64,000 bases of DNA from Snodgrassella gandavensis (GTDB lineage Bacteria; Pseudomonadota; Gammaproteobacteria; Burkholderiales; Neisseriaceae). Shown here piece by piece: positions 34,495 through 44,074 of the stretch. The stretch covers positions 1-64,000 of the forward strand of contig NZ_CAJZCE010000010.1 of NCBI RefSeq assembly GCF_914768025.1, given 5' to 3'. The notes beneath the pieces are model-generated. The model was not told where the DNA came from, made no database searches, and saw only the letters and a program-made list of their open reading frames with translations. The first letter of the stretch is position 1. Each line of letters starts with the position of its first letter. The position numbers and the translations under genes were made by a program.

Positions 34495-35058
34495 GTGATT
34501 AGTAAAACATTATTTTTATTAGCCAGTGCTCTATCCATCATATGCTGGGCACGGCTTTTGTTACAGTGGGGTAATTTACCTTTTCTGCATCCGTTAGCCC
34601 AATTTTGTGTGCACAGTACCAATTGGCTGATACGCCCTTTACGCAGAGTCACGCCGCCACTGAGACATTGGGACGTTGCTTGTATTCTGGCTACCATCAT
34701 CATTTATTATCTGGCTACAGCACTCAATCTGTTTATTGCCTTTACTTGGATACAGCCAGATGCCCGTGTGATTACCGCCAGCTTGTTATTCTGTATTCTG
34801 TTTTCCCTGAAAGCGCTGTGCTATGCCCTGTTTATCGGGCTGGTAATACGGATGTTTTTAAGTTTAAGCAAACCTTATTCAGTATTACTGCTTACCTTGC
34901 AGCGCATTTATATACCGCTAACCCGCCCATTTGCCTTTTTGCGAATCGGAAAATATGATTTTTCTGCGACAGTTATTCTGCTGGTGTTGTGGCTTTGTCT
35001 GGAATGGTGGTTGCCACAGGCGGGCAGCAAAATTTCATACTGGCTGATTAGCGGATAA
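34495..35058 (+). CDS. yggT: YggT family membrane protein (GTG start)
   Basis: Hydrophobic 187 aa with two copies of the L.....P..RPLR/RPFAF-type module, following proC. Confidence 0.88.
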   Translation: MISKTLFLLASALSIICWARLLLQWGNLPFLHPLAQFCVHSTNWLIRPLRRVTPPLRHWDVACILATIIIYYLATALNLFIAFTWIQPDARVITASLLFCILFSLKALCYALFIGLVIRMFLSLSKPYSVLLLTLQRIYIPLTRPFAFLRIGKYDFSATVILLVLWLCLEWWLPQAGSKISYWLISG

Positions 35059-35127
35059 TGTTGTCGAATGCAAAATTACGAATAGTATATAAAAACATGC
35101 TATCATGCCCGGACTTTTTTAACAGCA

Positions 35128-35171
35128 TGACAGCCAGCATCTGTTGTGTTTACAAACAGATTAAGCTGTCA
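35128..35171 (+). promoter_or_regulatory. Two-tier stem-loop in the dksA 5' leader
   Basis: tgacagc...gctgtca outer and atctgtt...aacagat inner arms, 50 nt upstream of the dksA ATG. Confidence 0.5.
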
Positions 35172-35220
35172 ATTCCTGAGCTAATTGCTTAATCGAGCTA
35201 CGCAAAAGAAAGACTGTACA

Positions 35221-35637
35221 ATGGCTAAACTCACAGAACAAGATATCCAAGCCTGGAATGGCCCTGAAGAGGAGTATATGAATGAAGAACATCAAACTTT
35301 CTTCCGTGATTTGCTGTTGAAACTTCAGGATGAACTGATTCATAATGCCAACAACACCGCCGGCCACTTACAGGAGCAGGCTACTACGCCTGACCCAGCA
35401 GACCGCGCTACGCTGGAAGAAGAATACGCACTGGAGCTACGTACCCGTGACCGCGAACGTAAGCTGTTGAGCAAGATTCAGGCCTCCCTGCGTCAGTTAG
35501 ATGAAGGTGATTATGGTTTTTGTCAGGATACAGGTGAGCCAATCGGTCTGAAACGGCTGCTGGCTCGCCCTACTGCCACCCTGTCAGTTGAAGCACAAGA
35601 GCGGCGTGAACGGATTAAAAAACAGTTTGTTGACTGA
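35221..35637 (+). CDS. dksA: RNA polymerase-binding protein DksA
   Basis: MAKLTEQDIQAWNGPEEEYMNEEHQTFFRDLLLKLQDELIHNA...LDEGDYGFCQDTGEPIGLKRLLARPTATLSVEAQERRE. Confidence 0.95.
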   Translation: MAKLTEQDIQAWNGPEEEYMNEEHQTFFRDLLLKLQDELIHNANNTAGHLQEQATTPDPADRATLEEEYALELRTRDRERKLLSKIQASLRQLDEGDYGFCQDTGEPIGLKRLLARPTATLSVEAQERRERIKKQFVD

Positions 35638-35659
35638 TTTTAAATAGATCACAGCTAAG

Positions 35660-35690
35660 ACGCTTTCTGTATGGAAAGCGTTTTTTATTT
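35660..35690 (+). terminator. Rho-independent terminator downstream of dksA
   Basis: acgctttc-tgtatg-gaaagcgt followed by a T-run. Confidence 0.85.
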
Positions 35691-35831
35691 TATAGCACAA
35701 ATGTATTGCCAACTTCACTTGCCCATTTACCGTACCAGTAAATCTCTAAAATAATCTGGCTATCAATTGATTAAACCATAAAATTCATAAAAATCTACAG
35801 ATTGTTTGAAAAATGTTATCAAGCACTAATC

Positions 35832-36437
35832 TCAACCAAAGCATTTCCCCTGGGCAAGTAATGCTTTTACTGGTGCAAAATCCTGACGATGCTGTGGCAA
35901 TACGCCAAATTGCTTTAGAGCAGCCAGATGTGCGGCTGTACCATAACCTTTATGTTTGGCAAAACCATACTGGGGATAGCGCTGATCCAGTGCATACATT
36001 TCTGCATCCCGCGCCGTTTTAGCCAGAATCGAAGCAGCAGAAATAGCAGCTATTTTCAGATCACCTTTGACTACTGCCTCTGCCGGCAAAGCCAAATCAG
36101 CAGGTATGCGATTACCATCTATCCAGACTTTGGCTGGCTTGATATGCAAGCCTGCTACTGCCCGAGCCATGGCGCGCATGGTTGCAAACAGAATATTATA
36201 TTGATGAATTTCGGCTACATCAGCGGCTGCCACGAACCAAGCAGTTGCCTGTTGCTTAATCAGCACCGCCAGCGCATCCCGTTTCTTTTCAGATAGTTTT
36301 TTTGAATCAGTAAGACCGGGTAAATCATAGTCTGCCGGCAAGATAACTGCTGCAGCATATACACTGCCCACCAAAGGTCCGCGACCGGCTTCGTCCACAC
36401 CGGCATGGCTGGGTAATACGCCTAAATCCATACTCAT
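35832..36437 (-). CDS. rnhB: Ribonuclease HII
   Basis: [44 protein letters not shown]... Confidence 0.97.
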   Translation of the reverse strand: MSMDLGVLPSHAGVDEAGRGPLVGSVYAAAVILPADYDLPGLTDSKKLSEKKRDALAVLIKQQATAWFVAAADVAEIHQYNILFATMRAMARAVAGLHIKPAKVWIDGNRIPADLALPAEAVVKGDLKIAAISAASILAKTARDAEMYALDQRYPQYGFAKHKGYGTAAHLAALKQFGVLPQHRQDFAPVKALLAQGKCFG

Positions 36438-37606
36438 ATTTGCCCCGTTGCATGCTGTAAGACCGCTTGTGCAGCCAGTTCATCCGTATTTAAACGTAAT
36501 TGTTGATGCAATGTTGAAAAATCAGCCTGCAAGCTTTGTACTTCCTGCGGCGATTCATACCAGTGAATCACTGCCTGCGCCAGTTTTTGTGCTGTAGCGT
36601 TACTTTGTAGCAGTTCGGGCACCACACCTCGACCTAACAGGATATTTGGCAAACCAACATACGGAACCTTGATTTTATATTTGACATAAGCATATGTTAA
36701 GGGTGAGATTTTATAACTGATGACCATCGGACACTGGCATAAAGCTACTTCCAGCGTAGCCGTGCCACTGGTAACCAGTGCCACATCTGCTGCCTGACAG
36801 GCCATTTCCGCATGGGCAGACATTAAACGCACAGGCAATTTTTGCCAGACTGGCTGAGCCAGTATTGCCTGCATTCGCTGCCGCGTTGCCGTCGTTGCCA
36901 GTGGCAATAAGAACTGCGCCTGTGGATAACGCTGATGAATAATTTCTGCTGCCTGTAAAAACAGTGGCGCCATAAAATCGATTTCACTGACCCGGCTGCC
37001 TGGCATTAAAACAAATACTGGTGCCTGTTCAGACAATTTCAGTTGTTGCCGTTTTGCCATTCGGTCAACAACCAGTGGTAGAGTCTGAGCAAGGGGATGG
37101 CCAACAAAGCGGGCGCGGCCACCGGCCTGCTGGTATAGCTCTGGTTCCATCGGAAACAGACACAACACCTCATCTACTTGCTTAACAATTTTTTTTACCC
37201 GCTTACGCCGCCATGCCCACACAGATGGGCTGACATAATGTACGGTGGCAATACCTGCATCCTTTAAGCTTTCTGCGACACCCAGATTAAAATCCGGCGC
37301 ATCAATGCCTACAAATACCTGCGGGCGGATTTTTTTCAGTGCCTGAATCAAACCGCGACGAATGGCAAGAATTTCCGGTAATTTTTTAACTACCTCAACA
37401 AAACCACGTACCGCCAGTTTTTCCTGATCATACAAGCTCAGTATCCCCTCAGCCAACATCCGCGGCCCGCCGATACCAACAAATTGTACATACGGATAAC
37501 GTGCACGAATGGCATTCATCAGATGAGCACCCAGTAAATCACCAGATGCTTCTCCGGCACATAAGGCTATAGTTAGCATCGGCAGTTCAGTTGCAGTTTT
37601 ATTCAT
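36434..37606 (-). CDS. lpxB: Lipid-A-disaccharide synthase
   Basis: [42 protein letters not shown]...[41 protein letters not shown]. Confidence 0.97.
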   Translation of the reverse strand: MNKTATELPMLTIALCAGEASGDLLGAHLMNAIRARYPYVQFVGIGGPRMLAEGILSLYDQEKLAVRGFVEVVKKLPEILAIRRGLIQALKKIRPQVFVGIDAPDFNLGVAESLKDAGIATVHYVSPSVWAWRRKRVKKIVKQVDEVLCLFPMEPELYQQAGGRARFVGHPLAQTLPLVVDRMAKRQQLKLSEQAPVFVLMPGSRVSEIDFMAPLFLQAAEIIHQRYPQAQFLLPLATTATRQRMQAILAQPVWQKLPVRLMSAHAEMACQAADVALVTSGTATLEVALCQCPMVISYKISPLTYAYVKYKIKVPYVGLPNILLGRGVVPELLQSNATAQKLAQAVIHWYESPQEVQSLQADFSTLHQQLRLNTDELAAQAVLQHATGQI

Positions 37607-37706
37607 AGCGGAATAGCAGTTTTATAAGCAACTATTATGATAAGATGTAATAGATATCAAGTTTAGCAGGCGATACCGGATTATAAAAGGATAGCGTATA
37701 AAAGTT

Positions 37707-37735
37707 AAAAGCCCAAGCAGATGGCTTGGGCTTTT
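37707..37735 (-). terminator. Terminator downstream of the His/Arg/Pro tRNA cluster
   Basis: aaaagcccaagc-agatg-gcttgggctttt. Confidence 0.85.
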
Positions 37736-37739
37736 ATAG

Positions 37740-37815
37740 TGGGGTGGCTGATGGGGCTCGAACCCACGACAACTGGAACCACAATCCAGGGCTCTACCAA
37801 CTGAGCTACAGCCAC
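37740..37815 (-). tRNA. tRNA-His(GTG)
   Basis: GTGGCTGTAGCTCAGTTGGTAGAGCCCTGGATTGTGGTTCCAGTTGTCGTGGGTTCGAGCCCCATCAGCCACCCCA. Confidence 0.96.
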
Positions 37816-37835
37816 CATAAAAACTTTTCAAACTT

Positions 37836-37912
37836 TGGTGCGCCCGACAGGAATCGAACCTGTAACCCCCGGCTTAGAAGGCCGGTGCTCTATCCGGTTG
37901 AGCTACGGGCGC
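37836..37912 (-). tRNA. tRNA-Arg(TCT)
   Basis: GCGCCCGTAGCTCAACCGGATAGAGCACCGGCCTTCTAAGCCGGGGGTTACAGGTTCGATTCCTGTCGGGCGCACCA. Confidence 0.96.
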
Positions 37913-37950
37913 GTACTCTCAAATCTATCCGGATAAGGATTCAGTCGATA

Positions 37951-38028
37951 TGGTCGGGGTGGTGGGATTCGAACTCACGACCCTCTGCTCCCAAAGCAGA
38001 TGCGCTAACCAGGCTGCGCTACACCCCG
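37951..38028 (-). tRNA. tRNA-Pro(TGG)
   Basis: CGGGGTGTAGCGCAGCCTGGTTAGCGCATCTGCTTTGGGAGCAGAGGGTCGTGAGTTCGAATCCCACCACCCCGACCA. Confidence 0.95.
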
Positions 38029-38245
38029 ACGAGAGAGGCGTACTATACAGCTCTATAAAACTATCGTCAAGGGGTAAAGCAGATTTTTTTGCCATATTTT
38101 TGAATTATTGCCGATTTATGTTGGTGGCAATAGATAAAAGCAGATGAAACCGCCGAAAAAAAATGCGACAATACTATTTTTCTGAATATTGGCTGCTGAC
38201 CGCTGACCAGCAGCATAATCTTTCCTTTCTGTCTGGAATATCCTG

Positions 38246-39109
38246 ATGACCGCACAACTCATTGATGGTAAAAAAGTTTCCCAACAAATTCTACAAAATC
38301 TGGCTGCGCGCGTACAACAACGGCTGGACAACCGGTTCCACCGCCCCTGTCTGGCTGTGGTACTGGTAGGCGAAGATCCGGCCAGTGCAGTATATGTACG
38401 CAATAAAAAACGTGCCTGTGAAACCATCGGATTTGAATCACGCAGCTATGAGCTGCCAGCACAAACCAGTGAAGCTGAATTACTGGCACTGATCGACGAG
38501 ATGAATGCAGACAACGGTGTTGACGGTATTCTGGTGCAATTACCTCTGCCTGCTCACATTGACGGTCAGAAGATACTGGAGCGGATTGTGCCGCACAAAG
38601 ATGTAGACGGTTTTCATCCGTATAATGTAGGTCGTCTGGCAGTGAAAATGCCATTACTGCGCCCATGTACACCCAAGGGAGTGATGACATTACTCGATGC
38701 TTATCAGGTTGAAATAACTGGCCAAAAAGCCGTCGTGATTGGCGCTTCGAATATTGTCGGCCGACCGCAGGCATTAGAATTGCTACTGGCACGTGCAACT
38801 GTAACAATTTGTCATAGTGCTACTCAGAATCTGGCGCAGGAAGTTGCCGCCGCCGATATTGTGGTGGCGGGAGTCGGCATTCCAGAGTTTGTCAAAGGCG
38901 AATGGATTAAACCGGGTGCAGTGGTTATAGATGTGGGGATTAACCGACTGGAAAACGGACAGTTATGCGGTGATGTAGAGTTTGAGACTGCCAAAGAACG
39001 TGCCGCAATGATTACGCCGGTACCGGGCGGAGTTGGCCCCATGACTATCGCCACCTTAATGGAAAACACGCTGCAAGCGGCGGAAATTCACGATACACAG
39101 CGGTTCTGA
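38246..39109 (+). CDS. folD: Bifunctional methylenetetrahydrofolate dehydrogenase/cyclohydrolase FolD
   Basis: [26 protein letters not shown]...[39 protein letters not shown]...[20 protein letters not shown]. Confidence 0.98.
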   Translation: MTAQLIDGKKVSQQILQNLAARVQQRLDNRFHRPCLAVVLVGEDPASAVYVRNKKRACETIGFESRSYELPAQTSEAELLALIDEMNADNGVDGILVQLPLPAHIDGQKILERIVPHKDVDGFHPYNVGRLAVKMPLLRPCTPKGVMTLLDAYQVEITGQKAVVIGASNIVGRPQALELLLARATVTICHSATQNLAQEVAAADIVVAGVGIPEFVKGEWIKPGAVVIDVGINRLENGQLCGDVEFETAKERAAMITPVPGGVGPMTIATLMENTLQAAEIHDTQRF

Positions 39110-39351
39110 CATTACGCAATACAATGAGAAACGGCACTGTATTGAAATATATGCAGAAAGCATGTATCGGCTTTTTAGCCAGTGTATTGTTATGTTGCAA
39201 TAGAATAAGACAGTTATACTGAATCACAGGTTATTCTGTAAGCACTGACAAAATTTCCGGAACGCCGTATCACCAAGCGTTACACGACAAGCTGGCAATA
39301 TTACTGAAGTGGCTGTCGTAATTTTTAACAAACTATTGTGGTATTAATGTA

Positions 39352-39933
39352 ATGTATCAATTTTTTCTAGACGCATGGGCTGCCCTGCGTCTGCGTTTTT
39401 ATCCCAAAACGCATTATCGTTACTCTCCGTTAATTATAGTGCCGGTTTTGCTGGCACTGGGCTTGATCAATATGGCCAATATGTCGCAACTTTTGGGACA
39501 TCAGGCTGGTATAACCGCTTTCATTCTGGCATTAACTGTGTTGCGTTGGGTCATTCTGGGTATGACAATGCAGACCATTTTAGGCTACTACAGCAAGCAG
39601 CCGGGGCAATGGTATGGTTATGTACTGGTTACTGAGGCGCTGATACTACCGATGATTGCGATGCTGTACTGGCCACAGGCATTAGCCACCCCGGGATCTT
39701 TCTGGCTGATATGGACAATGGTGGTGCAGGTGACTGGCTTTGTACGCATCAGCCAGCAAAATGTTTTCAAAGTAGCCTTGGCTTATATTATCTATTTTTT
39801 AGTCACCAGTCTGGCAGGGGGTATGCTGCTGCTTGTATTCAATACCATGGGCTGGCTGGATATAAATAGCATGGCACAGGCTTTCCAGCAAATGCTGACG
39901 ACGATACCCGCTGCTGAAACAGGAACACACTAA
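39352..39933 (+). CDS. Integral membrane protein of unknown function
   Basis: 193 aa with several hydrophobic segments and a clear start upstream of gap; no named family recognised with confidence. Confidence 0.75.
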   Translation: MYQFFLDAWAALRLRFYPKTHYRYSPLIIVPVLLALGLINMANMSQLLGHQAGITAFILALTVLRWVILGMTMQTILGYYSKQPGQWYGYVLVTEALILPMIAMLYWPQALATPGSFWLIWTMVVQVTGFVRISQQNVFKVALAYIIYFLVTSLAGGMLLLVFNTMGWLDINSMAQAFQQMLTTIPAAETGTH

Positions 39934-40059
39934 TGCTGATGTAGAATCAGGCTGGTTCGGCTATAATAATACATGGTGTTTTTTGTGCGATTTAAACTAT
40001 TTAGCACTCTTTACCCGAAATTCACCTGACCGGTTTTGTTGATTTGAAAAGGAATAAGC

Positions 40060-41088
40060 ATGACATTAAAAGTTGCCATTAATGGTTATGGCCGTATCGG
40101 CCGCCAGGTATTGCGTGCAATTTATGACTATAACCTGCGCAACCAGTTTGAAATTGTCGCGGTAAATGCCAGTGGGTCACTGGAAACCAGTGCTCATCTG
40201 ACAAAGTTCGATACGGTTCATGGCCGTTTTGCCGCAGATGTTTCATGTGATGATGATGCTTTAATCATTAACGGCGATCGTATCCGCTTTTTCGCTACCC
40301 GCAATCCGGCAGAACTGCCTTGGGGTGAATTAGGTGTCGATCTGGTACTGGAATGTACCGGTGCATTTACCAGCAAGGAAAAAGCCAGTGTTCATTTACA
40401 CAGTGGTGCGAAAAAGGTTTTGATTTCAGCACCCGGCGGTGCCGATGTGGATGCTACTGTGGTATATGGTGTGAATCATCAGGTACTGGCCCCTGAAATG
40501 ACGGTGATATCTAACGGTTCCTGTACAACCAACTGTCTGGCACCGGTCGCCAAAGCCATTAATGACGGACTGGGCATGGTTAAAGGCTTGATGACTACCA
40601 TTCATGCTTTCACCAATGATCAGGTTCTGACAGATGTTCGGCATAAGGATTTGCGCCGTGCCCGCAGTGCGGTGGAAAATCTGATTCCAACCAAAACCGG
40701 TGCGGCCAAGGCTGTGGGACTGGTACTGCCAGAATTACAGGGTAAATTTGACGGTTTTTCCGTTCGCGTACCCACAATCAATGTTTCACTGGTTGATTTA
40801 ACCTTTGAAGCGGCACGCGATACCAGTGTAGAAGAAGTGAATGCCATCGTTAAAGCCGCCAGTGAAGGCAGTATGCAGCACATTCTGGGCTATAACACTT
40901 TGCCACTGGTTTCTACCGATTTCAATCACATGCCTCAGGCATCGATTTTTGACAGCACTTTAACTAAAGTAACCAATGGCAATATGGTAAAAGTGCTGGC
41001 ATGGTACGATAATGAATGGGGCTTTAGCTGCCAGATGCTGAACACCGCCCGCGCCATGTTTGGCATGGAAGTTACACCGTTCGCCTAA
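40060..41088 (+). CDS. gap: Glyceraldehyde-3-phosphate dehydrogenase, type I, GapB-like coenzyme site
   Basis: [57 protein letters not shown]...[17 protein letters not shown]. Confidence 0.95.
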   Translation: MTLKVAINGYGRIGRQVLRAIYDYNLRNQFEIVAVNASGSLETSAHLTKFDTVHGRFAADVSCDDDALIINGDRIRFFATRNPAELPWGELGVDLVLECTGAFTSKEKASVHLHSGAKKVLISAPGGADVDATVVYGVNHQVLAPEMTVISNGSCTTNCLAPVAKAINDGLGMVKGLMTTIHAFTNDQVLTDVRHKDLRRARSAVENLIPTKTGAAKAVGLVLPELQGKFDGFSVRVPTINVSLVDLTFEAARDTSVEEVNAIVKAASEGSMQHILGYNTLPLVSTDFNHMPQASIFDSTLTKVTNGNMVKVLAWYDNEWGFSCQMLNTARAMFGMEVTPFA

Positions 41089-41105
41089 GCTGTTATCAGC
41101 AGATA

Positions 41106-41145
41106 CAGGCTGTCTGAACCCGCCGGATTATTCAGGCAGCCTGAA
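41106..41145 (+). terminator. DUS-bearing inverted repeat downstream of gap (probable terminator)
   Basis: caggctgtctgaa-N12-ttcaggcagcctgaa; AGGCAGCCTGAA at 41134..41145. Confidence 0.65.
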
Positions 41146-41291
41146 CACATTCCGACTAACCGGAACAAAACCAATAAATCCCAGCCAAAAAAACAATAAT
41201 CATCGCTAATTGAGCTGATTAAGCCAATAATTTTAATTTCCTAACAGGCAAAACGCTGGCACCCTCCTCCCGCTTCATTGAGGCACAGATT

Positions 41292-43058
41292 ATGCTTAAC
41301 TATCATTTGCAACCCCACTCTCTGACCCAGCATTTGTGGCAAGTATGCCTCAGTTTTACCCAGCTAGATAGTCAGGATTTCAGTCTGAGTCTACCCAACT
41401 GGCTACCCGGCAGTTATATGATCCGTGACTTTGCCCGCCACATCGTCACATTATCGGCCAATTGTAACCATACACCGGCATCAATAGAACAAATAAATAA
41501 AAATACTTGGGTATGCAGTGGGCAGGCTGGTAATTGGGAAATCAGCTATCTGGTTTACGCCTTTGATACTTCGGTGCGTGGCGCATTTTTAAATACCGAA
41601 CGAGGCTTCTTTGATGGTGCCTGCCTGTTTTTACGTCATAACCAGCGTCAGCAAGAAACCTGCCAGTTAGATATTACCGGTTTGCCAGAAAGCTGGGACA
41701 TCGCCACCACCATGCCGCAAACATCACAGGCACAGGTTTATCAGGCCAGTAATTACCGCGCTCTGATTGATTATCCGGTGGAAATGGGCCATCTGCTACG
41801 TCTGCCATTTACAGCAGGCGGTATCGACCACGAAATTATTATCAGCGGACACTTCTCGTCGTTTGACCAGCAGCGGCTGGTAGATGATGTCGCCAAAATA
41901 TGTGCCAGCGAAATAGCCATGTTTGCCGCACCGGCACCATTTGAGCACTACAGCTTTCTATTGTTTGTTGGAAACGGCATTTATGGTGGACTGGAACACA
42001 GATCATCTTCGGCACTCATGGCAGACCGGCATGACCTGCCACAAACCGATGGCAAAAATAGCGATGCCTATATCACCTTACTGGGATTATTCAGTCATGA
42101 ATATTTTCACGCATGGAATGTAAAATCCATTATTCCATCCGTGTTTGCCAACGATGATCTGAATACAGAAGCCTATACCCGTCTGTTATGGGCATTTGAA
42201 GGCATTACCTCTTATTATGATGATTGGTTTTTGGTACGCAGTGGCGTGATTACCCCGGCTCAATATCTGCAACTACTGGCCAAAACTATTACCCGGGTAC
42301 AACAGGGTGCCGGCCGGCTGAAGCAAAGTTTGGCCGATTCCAGCTTCACTGCGTGGACCAAATACTATAAACAAAATGAAAACAGTGCCAATGCTATTGT
42401 CAGCTATTACCAGAAAGGTGCACTGGCGGCCATGTGTCTGGATCACTATATACGCCAGCAAACCGGGCAACAGAAAAATCTGGACGATATTATGCGTGCC
42501 CTGTATCACGACTGGCGTGAGCGAGGCATGGGTCTGGCTGAAAATGAATGGCTGGCAATCGCCCAACAGGCCACTGGTATAGATTTAACCGAGGTTTATC
42601 AGCAATATATTATGACTACCGCTGATTTACCTTTGGCTGATCAGTTGCAACAGGCTGGGGTACAGTTACACTGGGCGGCCTTGCCTCGTCAGCATGGTGG
42701 TGCTTATGTTGAACATATCCCCCCTAGCGAACAGGCTTACGCAGACTTGGGTGCCCGTTTTCAATCAGCCGCATTTGGTATCAGCCTACAGCAGATATTT
42801 CATCAGGGCAGTGCTGAGAATGCAGGCATGTGTGCTGGTGATCAGCTTATTGCCCTTAATGATGAAATCATTACTGATTTTGCTAAACAGTGGGCACGTA
42901 TTGATGTGGGCGAAACAGTTCGGCTACATTTTATCCGCGACGGTCTACTGCGACAGACTACCTTACTGGCACAGGCAGCGACAACTGATACTGCGCTGTT
43001 AAGCATTGATAATGCATTGCTATTACAGCAGTGGTTGCAGCCGCCGTCACAGATTTAA
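41292..43058 (+). CDS. M61 family metallopeptidase with PDZ domain
   Basis: Zinc motif FSHEYFHAWNVKSI; C-terminal FGISLQQIFHQGSAENAGMCAGDQLIALNDEII PDZ-like segment. Confidence 0.92.
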   Translation: MLNYHLQPHSLTQHLWQVCLSFTQLDSQDFSLSLPNWLPGSYMIRDFARHIVTLSANCNHTPASIEQINKNTWVCSGQAGNWEISYLVYAFDTSVRGAFLNTERGFFDGACLFLRHNQRQQETCQLDITGLPESWDIATTMPQTSQAQVYQASNYRALIDYPVEMGHLLRLPFTAGGIDHEIIISGHFSSFDQQRLVDDVAKICASEIAMFAAPAPFEHYSFLLFVGNGIYGGLEHRSSSALMADRHDLPQTDGKNSDAYITLLGLFSHEYFHAWNVKSIIPSVFANDDLNTEAYTRLLWAFEGITSYYDDWFLVRSGVITPAQYLQLLAKTITRVQQGAGRLKQSLADSSFTAWTKYYKQNENSANAIVSYYQKGALAAMCLDHYIRQQTGQQKNLDDIMRALYHDWRERGMGLAENEWLAIAQQATGIDLTEVYQQYIMTTADLPLADQLQQAGVQLHWAALPRQHGGAYVEHIPPSEQAYADLGARFQSAAFGISLQQIFHQGSAENAGMCAGDQLIALNDEIITDFAKQWARIDVGETVRLHFIRDGLLRQTTLLAQAATTDTALLSIDNALLLQQWLQPPSQI

Positions 43059-43105
43059 CCAGATATTATTACCATCACTTTCCTATTTACAAATGTTGTG
43101 TATTC

Positions 43106-44074
43106 ATGCCTGCTGACTTACATCTGACTCTTGTCCTACCGGGCTTATTGTGGCCACATCAGGAAGCTATAGTGCCAAAATTACCGTTACCGGCACTGAA
43201 TACTCTGCGGCAGTGGAGCAAATATTTCCCACAAACCATTAGCCGAAGCCTGCTTTACCGCCAATATCTGTGGCAAGGTTCATGGTTGCAACAGGCAGGC
43301 CAACAAATAAATTCTGACTCAAATGGTTATGGCTTTATTGCCACCCCCATCAGCCAGACAGCCGGCATGCATCAGCTTCAGTATCTGGATGGAAAAGTGC
43401 TTGGCCTGACCACAGAAGAAGCGAAAGCTTTTTGTGACGTGTTAAATGCATGGTTACAGGCAGACGGCTGGCAATTTAGGCCAGTAAAACCGGATTTATG
43501 GCTAGTTACCACGCCACAGACCATTGAATTTACCTTGCCACCCTTACTGGATTTGTCTGGCCGCATCGATGGTACGACCAAGCCGGCTGGAGCCGATGCT
43601 ACCCTGATTTTGCAACAGCAAACCGAACTGCAAATGTTACTGTATCAGCACCCATTGAACCTGCAACGTAATGCACGTGGTCTGCCCGCAATCAATGGTT
43701 TCTGGTTTGAACAAGACAGCGCAGGTACAGCTAACAACAAAACGCTACTTTATACCAACAGCTCATGGGCATTTCATGCACACAATTTGCCGGAAAATTA
43801 CACTGGGTTAGCCGATTCCCTGTCCAGCCAGCAGGAAGTTGTATTGTTTAACGAGGAATTGTGCTTACCGGTTAATCAGGGCGATGTTTATACCTATACG
43901 CAGATACTGCAACAATGGGAGCAGGACTGGTGGCAACCGCTACTGACAGCACTGCAAAACAGACAAATTCATCGTCTGGATATCCGGTGCGAAGCGGGTG
44001 TGCTTAAAATTCGCAAACCCTGGCTTCCCCCATTCTGGCGCAAAACAAAACCTTTTAGCGGATTAAGCTTATGA
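43106..44074 (+). CDS. Phosphoglycerate-mutase-annotated-type protein encoded immediately upstream of recJ
   Basis: MPADLHLTLVLPGLLWPHQEAIVPKLPLPALNTLRQWSKY...; ATGA overlap with recJ. Family assignment rests on context and general similarity only. Confidence 0.55.
   Translation: MPADLHLTLVLPGLLWPHQEAIVPKLPLPALNTLRQWSKYFPQTISRSLLYRQYLWQGSWLQQAGQQINSDSNGYGFIATPISQTAGMHQLQYLDGKVLGLTTEEAKAFCDVLNAWLQADGWQFRPVKPDLWLVTTPQTIEFTLPPLLDLSGRIDGTTKPAGADATLILQQQTELQMLLYQHPLNLQRNARGLPAINGFWFEQDSAGTANNKTLLYTNSSWAFHAHNLPENYTGLADSLSSQQEVVLFNEELCLPVNQGDVYTYTQILQQWEQDWWQPLLTALQNRQIHRLDIRCEAGVLKIRKPWLPPFWRKTKPFSGLSL

Noticed and set aside
37622-38147. ORFs across the His/Arg/Pro tRNAs (for example GVADGARTHDNWNHNPGLYQLSYSHHK)
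   Set aside because: Typical false proteins from tRNA genes; intact tRNA cloverleaves explain the sequence.
39240-39325. Possible IS or gene fragment in the noncoding stretch between folD and the membrane protein gene
   Set aside because: Short in-frame stretches (for example LTKFPERRITKRYTTSWQYY) show no recognisable transposase or protein motif.
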